Assembly: GCF_000238255.3 (NCBI RefSeq)
Contig: NZ_CP011039.1
Coordinates: 855,001-919,000 of the forward strand
From: Pseudoalteromonas spongiae UST010723-006
GTDB taxonomy: Bacteria; Pseudomonadota; Gammaproteobacteria; Enterobacterales; Alteromonadaceae
DNA length: 64,000 bases
Direction of reading: 5' to 3'
Numbering within the stretch: position 1 is the stretch's first letter; every line of letters starts with the position of its first letter. A model generated the notes under the pieces. That model saw nothing but the letters and a program-made list of their open reading frames with translations, had not been told where the DNA came from and did not search any database. The position numbers were made by a program, and so were the translations under genes. Shown in pieces: positions 9,966 to 17,612 of this stretch.

Positions 9966-11414
9966 ATGAGCTTTACCAATTCCACTTGGGTTATTGACGA
10001 AAACGAGAATCGAGCAAATAAGTTAGTTGCATCACTGTGTTTTATTGGTGAACACGCGAAAGTGGCAACAGCAACAGACGTGCAAGAATCAGCATTGCAT
10101 CATGTGGAAACGGTTTTTTTAGGTGCGTTAACAGGTCATGACCATGAAACGCTGATAAAAAGCCAGCCAGAGACTCCTTTTATTCTAATTGGTGAAACGC
10201 TACGACCGCTATTATCGTTGGCTAATGTGATAGGCATTTTAGCGGAGCCCTTCGCTTATGCGCCAACCACTGAGTTGCTACGCGACTGCCAAGAATACAA
10301 ACGTCATTTACCTAATTTAACGAGCTCGCAGAATGAAAAGCGCTTTGACGGCTTAATTGGCGCGACGTCTGAAATTGAGCATATTCGTTTTTTAATCCAA
10401 CAAGTTGCGAAAACAAACGCGAATGTACTTATTTTAGGTGAGTCGGGCACAGGTAAAGAAGTTGTCGCACGCAATATTCATTTATTGTCTAATCGCAACA
10501 GCGGGCCATTTATTCCGGTTAACTGTGGCGCGATTCCAGGCGATTTACTGGAAAGTGAGTTATTTGGTCATGAAAAAGGGGCTTTCACTGGGGCTATTTC
10601 TACGCGCAAAGGGCGATTTGAAATGGCACAAGGAGGAACTTTATTCCTTGATGAAATCGGTGATATGCCAAGCCAAATGCAGGTTAAGCTGCTACGAGTT
10701 TTGCAGGAGCGTGTATACGAGCGCGTTGGTGGCGGTAAGCCAATAAAAGCGGATGTTCGTATCATCGCTGCCACGCACCGTAATCTAGAAACCATGATTG
10801 AAGAAGACGCGTTTCGTGAAGATTTATATTATCGCTTAAATGTATTTCCCATTGAAAATCCATCATTGCGTGAGCGTAAAAATGATGTTCCTTTATTATT
10901 ACAAGAGTTAATTAAGCGCAACGTTGCAGTTGGTGGTGCAAATGTAAAGTTTACCGAGCGAGCGCTTGATAGTTTAAAAGAACATGGTTGGCCAGGTAAC
11001 GTTAGGGAGCTCTCTAATTTAGTGGAACGTATGCAAATTATGTTTCCGGAAAAAGTGGTTGATGTGTCTGATCTGCCAAAAAAATATCAGCATATTGATG
11101 TGGAAGAGTATATTCCAGAGTATCCAGAAGAGATTTTAGAGCGTCAGGCCCTCAACGATATTTTTAGTGAAGGCTTTGGTGAATTTGAAGAAAACGACAG
11201 AGATACTTTTGATGTTCCACTTGATACAAGTCAACCTGCAGTACTGCCTGCTGAAGGTATCGAATTAAAAAGCTATTTAGCAGAGTTAGAAGTGTGTTTA
11301 ATTGAACAAGCACTTGAGCGCAATGAAAACGTGGTAGCGCGCGCTGCTGAAGTGCTTGGTGTAAGGCGCACAACGTTAGTTGAAAAGATGAAAAAGTATA
11401 ATCTAAACAACTAA
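9966..11414 (+). CDS. flrA: Sigma-54-dependent flagellar regulator, FlrA/FleQ type
   Basis: Enhancer-binding protein that activates sigma-54 RNA polymerase, usually at class II flagellar promoters. Domain order: an N-terminal FleQ-type receiver-like domain (about 1-115) without the usual phosphoacceptor context, an AAA+ domain with Walker [12 protein letters not shown], the sigma-54 contact loop GAFTGA and sensor region RLNVFPI, then a C-terminal Fis-type helix-turn-helix ([16 protein letters not shown]). The frame opens at TTG 9954; ATG 9966 (MSFTNSTW) fits the family and gives 482 residues. It stands alone downstream of flagellin, without the flrB and flrC genes that follow it in Vibrio and many relatives. 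Confidence 0.85.
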   Translation: MSFTNSTWVIDENENRANKLVASLCFIGEHAKVATATDVQESALHHVETVFLGALTGHDHETLIKSQPETPFILIGETLRPLLSLANVIGILAEPFAYAPTTELLRDCQEYKRHLPNLTSSQNEKRFDGLIGATSEIEHIRFLIQQVAKTNANVLILGESGTGKEVVARNIHLLSNRNSGPFIPVNCGAIPGDLLESELFGHEKGAFTGAISTRKGRFEMAQGGTLFLDEIGDMPSQMQVKLLRVLQERVYERVGGGKPIKADVRIIAATHRNLETMIEEDAFREDLYYRLNVFPIENPSLRERKNDVPLLLQELIKRNVAVGGANVKFTERALDSLKEHGWPGNVRELSNLVERMQIMFPEKVVDVSDLPKKYQHIDVEEYIPEYPEEILERQALNDIFSEGFGEFEENDRDTFDVPLDTSQPAVLPAEGIELKSYLAELEVCLIEQALERNENVVARAAEVLGVRRTTLVEKMKKYNLNN

Positions 11415-11509
11415 ATAAGTTCACAGTAATGGCTTGCTTGTTAATTCATTTTGGCGTTAACAGTAGGCCATTTAGTCGGCATTTCCCCTATATAAATCTA
11501 AACGATAAT

Positions 11510-11525
11510 TAGAGTCTAGACTCTA
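11510..11525. promoter_or_regulatory. Perfect 16-base palindrome, possible operator
   Basis: TAGAGTCTAGACTCTA reads identically on both strands and lies in the 211-base gap before the lipoprotein gene, about 100 bases upstream of its ATG. The dyad symmetry suits a dimeric regulator. I do not recognise the regulator, and no U-tract follows, so it is not a terminator. The rest of the gap is AT-rich with no other clear feature. Confidence 0.35.
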
Positions 11526-11625
11526 TATTTATTGTACCTAAGATAAATTATATTGAATTCAACTGTAATAATTGTTAATTTTTTGTATCGAGGTTGAGGA
11601 AAATAATAATTATAAGGTTGGTAGT

Positions 11626-12681
11626 ATGAAACAATTAACAATTACGGCATGTTTAGCCTTGTCTTTACTTGGTTGTGGCGATCCCGACAGCTTGGATAAC
11701 ATTGAATTTGTTAAACGTAATTTAGAAAATAAAAACCTACACGAAAAGCTACTGACAATTGAGCTTACGAAAGATCGCTCGAAGCAGCACCAAGAGCTGT
11801 ATCAAAAAATTAGTACAAGCTATAAATTACTTGAGCAAAGTAAAACTGAGAAAGACCGCTTTTCCTCGTACCATCATAGTTTTCTTGCCCGTGATGCATA
11901 CTATACCGATGAATCTGACTATCAAGCCGTAGTGAGTGCCAAGAAATTAGAGGACGTCACTGGGCTATATCGTCGCATTGAGCCTTATTTTAAAAACGAA
12001 CAAACAGCGGACTTTATTTATACCACTACGGCAGATACATGGGATATTTACTCGGTAATACAGCAAGTAAAATACAATGCGCAGGTTTTACATGCGGTTG
12101 ATGAAGGTAAAAATGTTAAGAAGAAAAATAACAACCCAGAGTTAAGAAAGTGGTTAGATAGAGCCATTGCACGTGAGTATCAAGAACTACAAGAAATCGT
12201 TTTTATATTGGTTCAGGCTAGTGAGACCAATAAGGAAGATTTTTATGCGGATAAAAAACAAATTGAACAAGACGCAGACCGCATTCTAGCAGGTGTTCGT
12301 GCAGAAAAAGCCAGACAAATGTTAAAACCAGATATGTACGCATGGCAGCAAAAGAACTTATGGCGCTACGAGCTGGTTAATAATACGTGCATGGTACTGG
12401 ATGAAAAAATTAGAGATTACGCCATCGCAAAAGATTGTCATCGTTTATTAAAGGCATACGAAGGTTACACAATCGAGCCTGATGAATTTTCAAACTTCGC
12501 GGCTAAATCTCGTATGGCACGTAACAAGTTAGCGGCCGTGACCGAAGAATTAAAAGAACGCTACAACTACAGCGAAAAAGTGCAGAAGTCTGATTTAAAA
12601 CCGAATGACCAACTTAACTCACTGATGATGTCGTTGAAAAAAGATATGTATCGTGCAACGCCAAATATTGGCATCTTATAG
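11626..12681 (+). CDS. Uncharacterised lipoprotein
   Basis: 351 residues from ATG 11626, chosen because TAAGG lies just upstream and because it gives a clean lipoprotein signal, MKQLTITACLALSLLGC, with the lipidated Cys at residue 17 followed by Gly-Asp. An Asp near the +2 position hints at inner-membrane retention by Lol rules, though +2 here is Gly. The mature part is hydrophilic, mostly alpha-helical and rich in Lys and Glu. It contains three to four scattered Cys (for example NNTCMVLDE and AKDCHRLLK) that could form a disulfide in the periplasm. I recognise no family. A strong terminator follows at about 12.8 kb, so it is probably monocistronic. Confidence 0.75.
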   Translation: MKQLTITACLALSLLGCGDPDSLDNIEFVKRNLENKNLHEKLLTIELTKDRSKQHQELYQKISTSYKLLEQSKTEKDRFSSYHHSFLARDAYYTDESDYQAVVSAKKLEDVTGLYRRIEPYFKNEQTADFIYTTTADTWDIYSVIQQVKYNAQVLHAVDEGKNVKKKNNNPELRKWLDRAIAREYQELQEIVFILVQASETNKEDFYADKKQIEQDADRILAGVRAEKARQMLKPDMYAWQQKNLWRYELVNNTCMVLDEKIRDYAIAKDCHRLLKAYEGYTIEPDEFSNFAAKSRMARNKLAAVTEELKERYNYSEKVQKSDLKPNDQLNSLMMSLKKDMYRATPNIGIL

Positions 12682-12808
12682 CAGGTAGTAGTGAGCTTAG
12701 TCTTCTTTTTGTTGCACGCACGCAGTGAGGCGAAACATCGAACGTTGCAATACAAATGCATTAAAACAAAGCAAAAGTAGTGCAGTAAAAAGCGACAGAT
12801 ATTAATAC

Positions 12809-12831
12809 AAGCGGCAATGGCCGCTTTTTTT
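12809..12831 (+). terminator. Rho-independent terminator after the lipoprotein gene
   Basis: AAGCGGC (12809-12815) pairs with GCCGCTT (12820-12826) around an AATG loop, followed by a run of seven T. It lies about 130 bases past the stop codon. Confidence 0.8.
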
Positions 12832-12893
12832 ATGTCATTTATTCAGCCAGTTGATATGATAGTAACTCTGTATTTTTGAATAGTAGGTGTAGT

Positions 12894-13802
12894 TTGAGTT
12901 CACATTATCCAATTGGTATTCCTGGCCAAAAGTGGAATGACGCAGAAAAGTCACAATGGTTAAATCAGCAACAAAAAAAGCGTGATTACAATCAGCTGGT
13001 GGTTTTACAAATAAACCAACTAACCGATGCATTTGATATTGAAAGTTATGGGCAGCTGCCTTACGGTGATGATCTTACTCTTTTTGCTCTGCGCTCTAAA
13101 TCTTGGCAACAAGATAAGCCATGTGTATTAATTACAGGTGGAGTACATGGCTACGAAACTAGCGGCGTAATGGGGGCTCTGGCATTTGCTAAAAACGATG
13201 TCAAAGACTTTGAAGATGCGTTTAATTTTGTGATTTTACCTTGTATTAGCCCGTGGGGATTTGAAACCATTAATCGTTGGAATTCCTATGCCGTCGATCC
13301 AAATCGATCTTTCTTTAATGATTCACCTGCTCCCGAATCTCAGGCGGTATTAAATTACCTAAGCAAACTTAATTGTGACTTCTTAATGCATATCGATTTG
13401 CATGAAACCACAGACACCGACAATTCTGAATTTCGCCCAGCATTAGCAGCGCGTGATGGCGCTCAGCACACCAACTGGAATATTCCTGATGGGTTTTATT
13501 TGGTAGGCGATTCTAAACGTCCAGAAGCGGCGTTTCAAAAAGCCATTATCGAGTCTGTTGAACAAGTCACTCATATTGCGCCAGCGGATGAAAATGGTGA
13601 ATTAATCGGCGTAGCGATTTCACAATTTGGTGTATGCAACTACGACTGTAAAGGTTTATCTCTGTGCGCTGGTATTACTGATGCGACATATGTCACTACC
13701 ACAGAAGTTTATCCGGATAGCCCTAAAGCGGATGAGCAAAATTGCATTGATGCACAAGTTGCCGCAATTCGTGGCGGGTTAAACTACTTGAACGCGTTGT
13801 AA
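12894..13802 (+). CDS. M14-family zinc carboxypeptidase-like protein
   Basis: Member of the M14 metallocarboxypeptidase / succinylglutamate-desuccinylase superfamily. The zinc motif HxxE is in GGVHGYETSG and the third ligand is probably His in HIDLHETTD. Asn-Arg in DPNRSFF is the usual carboxylate-binding pair. It lacks a signal peptide and is likely cytoplasmic; the substrate could be a peptide or an N-acyl amino acid. The frame is open from TTG 12876, but TTG 12894 has AGG five bases upstream and gives MSSHYPIG, so it is preferred (302 residues). The gene is 12 bases upstream of the cNMP-binding gene, so they may be cotranscribed. Confidence 0.75.
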   Translation: MSSHYPIGIPGQKWNDAEKSQWLNQQQKKRDYNQLVVLQINQLTDAFDIESYGQLPYGDDLTLFALRSKSWQQDKPCVLITGGVHGYETSGVMGALAFAKNDVKDFEDAFNFVILPCISPWGFETINRWNSYAVDPNRSFFNDSPAPESQAVLNYLSKLNCDFLMHIDLHETTDTDNSEFRPALAARDGAQHTNWNIPDGFYLVGDSKRPEAAFQKAIIESVEQVTHIAPADENGELIGVAISQFGVCNYDCKGLSLCAGITDATYVTTTEVYPDSPKADEQNCIDAQVAAIRGGLNYLNAL

Positions 13803-13814
13803 CGGAGAGAATTA

Positions 13815-14279
13815 GTGGCACTGATCACACAAATTCCCCTAATCAAAAAAATGGAGTTGGTTAATCGCCTGTCATTTTTTAAAACGCTTACATTAGCAGA
13901 AAGGCAAATGGTGGTTGAGTCATTTTCTGAATTGCATTTGTTCAAAAAAGACAAAATGGTATTTAGGCAAAATGAACACGATAACCACCTATATATTGTG
14001 TTGTCCGGTGAGCTAGTGTTGTATAAACAGCAGCATAAACCATCGCTTGTTTCTATTCAGCCAGGCGATTTTGTTGGTGAAGGATCATTTGTCGAAACAC
14101 ATAATCGCAGTATTAATGCCAAAGCGAACGCAGAAACTATCGTGTTGGCTATTTCACATACGGCGATGCAAAAATTGCCTTACGCAATTCGCGATAAGAT
14201 AAAAGATCGCATTATTTTAGGCATGAGCCAACGCATTGAAAAACTTGGCGTAGTGATTGAAAAACTGCAAGGAAGTTAG
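13815..14279 (+). CDS. Cyclic nucleotide-binding domain protein
   Basis: 154 residues, nearly all one cNMP-binding (CAP-ED) beta-barrel: segments FRQNEHDNHLYIVLSGEL and QPGDFVGEGSFVE match the barrel and phosphate-binding cassette region. There is no C-terminal helix-turn-helix, so it is not a CRP-type transcription factor by itself; a sensing or adaptor role is more likely. The cassette lacks the Arg usual in true cAMP binders, so ligand binding is uncertain. It starts with GTG 13815 behind GGAGAG and ends one base before the next gene. Confidence 0.75.
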   Translation: MALITQIPLIKKMELVNRLSFFKTLTLAERQMVVESFSELHLFKKDKMVFRQNEHDNHLYIVLSGELVLYKQQHKPSLVSIQPGDFVGEGSFVETHNRSINAKANAETIVLAISHTAMQKLPYAIRDKIKDRIILGMSQRIEKLGVVIEKLQGS

Positions 14280-14280
14280 C

Positions 14281-14577
14281 ATGAAATTATATAAATTATT
14301 GGCTTTGGTAAGCGCGATTGTCGCGTTAAGTGCGTGTAGTACTGCGCCAAGAAATAGCAATCAAATCGAATGTAATGGTGAACGTTATCCTGTGACCTAC
14401 ATGAGCGAAATGCAGCAATATGAGGTAGAGCGTTTTGCAATGCGCCACGATTTCAGACCCGGTTGTGTATCGGGCAAGCTAAAGGAAATTAAGGCGCAAA
14501 CTTGTCAGACAGCGTCATCTCTCAGCTATGAGCAATGGATGACATTGTATAACAGCTGTGCAGTTAATAAGCCTTAG
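14281..14577 (+). CDS. Small uncharacterised lipoprotein
   Basis: 98 residues. The signal is MKLYKLLALVSAIVALSAC, with lipidation predicted at Cys 19 followed by Ser-Thr, so outer-membrane sorting is expected. The mature part has four further Cys (IECNG, GCVSG, QTCQT, NSCAV), an even number that suggests two disulfides in the periplasm. The start has GGAAG about six bases upstream, inside the end of the cNMP-binding gene, so the two are coupled. No family recognised. Confidence 0.7.
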   Translation: MKLYKLLALVSAIVALSACSTAPRNSNQIECNGERYPVTYMSEMQQYEVERFAMRHDFRPGCVSGKLKEIKAQTCQTASSLSYEQWMTLYNSCAVNKP

Positions 14578-14580
14578 GCT

Positions 14581-15327
14581 TTAACTTTTAGTAATTTGCT
14601 TTAACTTACTTTTTACAGAGCGCCAATGTGTCATCGGGATACTTGGCGCTTTTTTTAGTAAGTAATTAAAATCGATATCAGCGAAATTTATTTTGCCGTC
14701 ATGGGCTAGTAGTACTGAGGTTGGTTTTAATGTTTTTAGCATCAATAATGAATTAAGATAGCGCTTGGGGTAGAAAACTGGAAAAGGCGGGATCAGCTTT
14801 CCTTTTACGTTCACCATAAGGTCGGCGACGTAAATCATATTGCTGGGAATGTGATGCAAGCAAATATCTCTGTCAGTATGGCCTGGACTATGATGTACTT
14901 GCCACTCATCAAAATCAGGAATGCTCACACCATCAGGCAAATAAATATCGGCCTTAAGCTTACGTGGGTACCACATAAAGGCTTGTTTTTTACCTTTACG
15001 ACTGGCAACCCAACGCGCCAATAAAATATCGGTAATGTGCATCATAATGCCATCAAAGCCTTGATACCAATGACCAGGTGCGTTTGATGTTGCGATTTTT
15101 GCACCTGTCATACGGCGCAGTTTGTGTGCACCACCGGCATGATCAGGGTGCATATGTGTAACCATAATCAATTTTAGATCTGATAATGGTCGCTTTAGCT
15201 CTTGTGTAATAAAACGTGCAACGAGTTCACAATCCGCGCGGCAGCATCCGTCCAACAGCATTAATTTATCTGGATATTCTACTAAATAGATCGATTGTAT
15301 GTGTCCATTTAAGTTATGTAGTTGCAT
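14581..15327 (-). CDS. Metallo-beta-lactamase-fold hydrolase
   Basis: 248 residues with the full MBL zinc motif THMHPDHAGG (about 57-66). A second His is in HHSPGHTDRDICLHH and an Asp in IYVADLMV, as in glyoxalase II-like hydrolases. No signal peptide. The substrate cannot be told. It converges on the small lipoprotein gene with only three bases between the two stops, and is divergent from the sulfotransferase-like gene with 20 bases between starts. The 20-base gap leaves little room for two separate promoters. Confidence 0.8.
   Translation of the reverse strand: MQLHNLNGHIQSIYLVEYPDKLMLLDGCCRADCELVARFITQELKRPLSDLKLIMVTHMHPDHAGGAHKLRRMTGAKIATSNAPGHWYQGFDGIMMHITDILLARWVASRKGKKQAFMWYPRKLKADIYLPDGVSIPDFDEWQVHHSPGHTDRDICLHHIPSNMIYVADLMVNVKGKLIPPFPVFYPKRYLNSLLMLKTLKPTSVLLAHDGKINFADIDFNYLLKKAPSIPMTHWRSVKSKLKQITKS
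14619..14656 (+). terminator. Terminator inside the 3' end of the convergent gene
   Basis: AGCGCCAA (14619-14626) pairs with TTGGCGCT (14643-14650) and is followed by seven T on the plus strand. It would end transcripts of the small lipoprotein gene, but lies within the last codons of the minus-strand MBL hydrolase. Confidence 0.6.
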
Positions 15328-15347
15328 AATAAGCGCATTGTTTAAAC

Positions 15348-16016
15348 GTGATATTATTCAGCTTATCGCAACTCATCAGACCACTCAAGAGGTGTCTTAT
15401 TAGCAGTCAGAAAATCTTTGTTTTAGGCTTACCCCGCACTGGCACAACGAGTGTGTGTGCCGCTGCGCTCGCATTAGGCTTTAAAACGGCGCATACAGTG
15501 TATATTCAATCAACGTTAGATAGAGCTGAGTTTGTCGCAGACACACCGGTTTTTAACGATTATGAGACGCTGTTACAGCAATACCCTACGGCAAAGTTTA
15601 TTTACCTTGAGCGGGATTTAGCAAGCTGGTTGCCATCAATCAAAGTATTGTTAACGCGAATGGCAGATAGACTGCTAACTGAACACGGTGGTTTTTTTCC
15701 AAGCTTAAAACGCTGTTATGGCGAGATTTTTTATCCGCTAAATAAGCAAACTATGTTAGATGATGCGCATTTAACACAATGTTATTTATCACATAAAGCA
15801 AAGGTAATGGACTTTTTGCAGCGCATCGATAACCAGCACTTAGTAGTTAACTTGTCTGATGATAACAGTTATCAGCAATTTTGTTCGTTTCTGGGCAAGC
15901 AAGAGAAAGGCGGTTTTGAACAACTCAACGTAAACGGCAAAGTTACGGCGTGGAAACAAATTAAAAGCCCTCTAAAACTCGACTCAACACGCAATGGTAA
16001 AGCGGATTTAAAATAG
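15348..16016 (+). CDS. Sulfotransferase-family P-loop protein
   Basis: 222 residues with the 5'-phosphosulfate-binding loop of sulfotransferases, VLGLPRTGTTSVCAAAL (about 25-41), then FIYLERDLASWLPSIK, which matches the 3'-phosphate-binding segment (Arg and Ser). Such proteins move sulfate from PAPS to a hydroxyl group; the acceptor is unknown. The start is uncertain: GTG 15348 is used, with no clear ribosome-binding site. It ends 60 bases before miaE. Confidence 0.65.
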   Translation: MILFSLSQLIRPLKRCLISSQKIFVLGLPRTGTTSVCAAALALGFKTAHTVYIQSTLDRAEFVADTPVFNDYETLLQQYPTAKFIYLERDLASWLPSIKVLLTRMADRLLTEHGGFFPSLKRCYGEIFYPLNKQTMLDDAHLTQCYLSHKAKVMDFLQRIDNQHLVVNLSDDNSYQQFCSFLGKQEKGGFEQLNVNGKVTAWKQIKSPLKLDSTRNGKADLK

Positions 16017-16076
16017 ACATCTTTGAAGCTGACCATTAAACTGCGCCTAATTTGAATTACTAACATTAAGCCAAGT

Positions 16077-16649
16077 ATGTTTGAACTGAAATACAAAACG
16101 CCATTTTCTTGGACTGAAGCGGTAATGGCCGATTTTGATACCTTTTTACAAGACCACGCAGCCGCTGAGAAAAAAGCGTCGGGCATGGCACTATCAATGC
16201 TTTCGCATTACCCAGATCGCCGCAAATTAGTGCGTGCAATGACTGACTTAGCGCTTGAAGAAATGATCCACTTTAAGCAAGTAGTGAAAATTCTGCTAGA
16301 GCGCGATATTACGTTAGGCAAAGACACTAAAGATTCGTATGTAAAAGATTTACGTGCGCTATTTCGCCAAGGTAAAGACGTATTTTTACTCGACCGTTTA
16401 CTAGTTGCTGCGGTGATTGAAGCCCGTGGTTACGAGCGTTTCTCTCTGGTTGCTGAGGCACTTGCTGAGGGTAAAGAAAAAGACTTTTACGTTACCATCG
16501 CAAAATCAGAAGAAAAGCACGCATTTTTGTTTGTTGAGCTGGCGTACGAATATTTTGATAAAGCCGAAGTGGATGCGCGTTTAGAAGAGATTTTAGAAGC
16601 AGAAGCCGAAATCTGTGCCAAGCTGCCGCATACCGCGGCGCTTCACTAG
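16077..16649 (+). CDS. miaE: tRNA-(ms2io6A37)-hydroxylase MiaE
   Basis: Non-haem di-iron monooxygenase that hydroxylates the isopentenyl group of ms2i6A at tRNA position 37. The 190-residue protein has the two iron-ligand helices of the ferritin-like fold: EEMIHFKQV (ExxH) in the first half and EEKHAFLFVEL (ExxH) in the second. Length fits the shorter MiaE class. The stop codon TAG (16647-16649) is formed by the left end of the MITE-like element, so the insertion appears to have landed on the stop codon without breaking the protein. Confidence 0.9.
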   Translation: MFELKYKTPFSWTEAVMADFDTFLQDHAAAEKKASGMALSMLSHYPDRRKLVRAMTDLALEEMIHFKQVVKILLERDITLGKDTKDSYVKDLRALFRQGKDVFLLDRLLVAAVIEARGYERFSLVAEALAEGKEKDFYVTIAKSEEKHAFLFVELAYEYFDKAEVDARLEEILEAEAEICAKLPHTAALH

Positions 16650-16913
16650 GGTCTGTTGATCTTTGCTGTTATATTTTTGTTCTTTTTGAGCGTGCTTTTA
16701 TCGCGGCGCTCGATGTGTGGCTTTTAATCTAAGCGAATATCGAGCAACAATGAGAAAAGTGCGCTCAAAAGAACCGTTCGGCAGCGCTTGATTGGCTTTT
16801 CTACTGTGTTATCGGCTGGCTCACATAGAATAACTATGCCACGCAGCCTCTGCCTTGTATAAAACCCAATCAAACTGCTGCAAAAGACGAACTTGAAAGG
16901 TCAACAGACCCTA
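16647..16913. mobile_element. MITE-like non-autonomous element with TA-flanked terminal repeats
   Basis: The ends are imperfect inverted repeats. TAGGGTCTGTTGA is identical at both ends, with 17 of 18 bases matching before they diverge. Each end carries TA at its outer edge, consistent with the TA target duplication of IS630/Tc1-mariner-type elements. The 267-base body encodes no protein. It holds a further internal inverted repeat: GTTCTTTTTGAGCG near 16679 and CGCTCAAAAGAAC near 16767, so the transcript could fold strongly. Removing the element and one TA would leave CACTAATAAG, a TAA stop for miaE. It fills the gap between miaE and the convergent Nudix gene. Confidence 0.7.
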
Positions 16914-16924
16914 ATAAGTTTTGC

Positions 16925-17458
16925 TTATCCGCACGAAGGATTAAGCAAATTTGCTGCAATATGCTCAAGTAAAAAGGTTTCGCGCACTATGCTGATGCCT
17001 TTTTTATCTGATTCAGCCATTGTTTGCTTGTTGTAAGCAATGGCTTTATTTATATCTACCCAGTGTACCGTCATGCCATTGGCAATCTCATAATCTTCTA
17101 AATTTTGCTGGTCGAATTCATCGTCAATTGTGCAGGTGAAGCAATAAGAGAGCATTTCGATTAATTGATCTGCTTGTTTGTAATTAGCACGAAACTCACG
17201 AATTAAGCCGTATGGCGTAATATTATCAATTTCGCGTGCGCCGGTTTCTTCGGTTAACTCTCTAATTAACGCTTGCTGCAAGCTCTCGCCATGATCAACT
17301 CCGCCACCGGGCAGGGAGTAATCACGATAACGTTCGGTGTGTAGTAATAAAATGTTTTGGCCTTTGGTTACAATAGCACGTGTAGCGGGGCGCAATATGC
17401 GTTGATGCTGATTGAGCGCGAGTTCATCAACAAAATTAAACTCTTTTATTACCTGCAT
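16925..17458 (-). CDS. Nudix hydrolase
   Basis: 177 residues from ATG 17458. The Nudix box is complete: G at GGGVDHGE, then REL-TEE-TGA (GX5EX7REUXEEXGU pattern), so hydrolysis of a nucleoside-diphosphate derivative is expected; the substrate is unknown. The open frame extends to 17587, but the extra N-terminal segment is hydrophobic and unlike the family, so MQVIKEFNF is taken as the start. The gene ends 11 bases from the MITE-like element and is divergent from the AbgT-type transporter gene. Confidence 0.8.
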   Translation of the reverse strand: MQVIKEFNFVDELALNQHQRILRPATRAIVTKGQNILLLHTERYRDYSLPGGGVDHGESLQQALIRELTEETGAREIDNITPYGLIREFRANYKQADQLIEMLSYCFTCTIDDEFDQQNLEDYEIANGMTVHWVDINKAIAYNKQTMAESDKKGISIVRETFLLEHIAANLLNPSCG

Positions 17459-17612
17459 AAAAATTACCAAATTGTTAAAAGGCACGCATAGTAGCACCGT
17501 GAAATTAGAATATAAACGCAAATTAAACGACACGTTAAAACAAATTAAGTTTCCTTTATCGCCACATCGTTTATGATAAATTAGCAAGAATAATAACTAT
17601 TAGGGAAATACC

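Noticed and set aside
12835..13032. Minus-strand open frame of 65 codons at the start of the M14 peptidase gene
   Set aside because: It overlaps the peptidase start region with no ribosome-binding site or family match.
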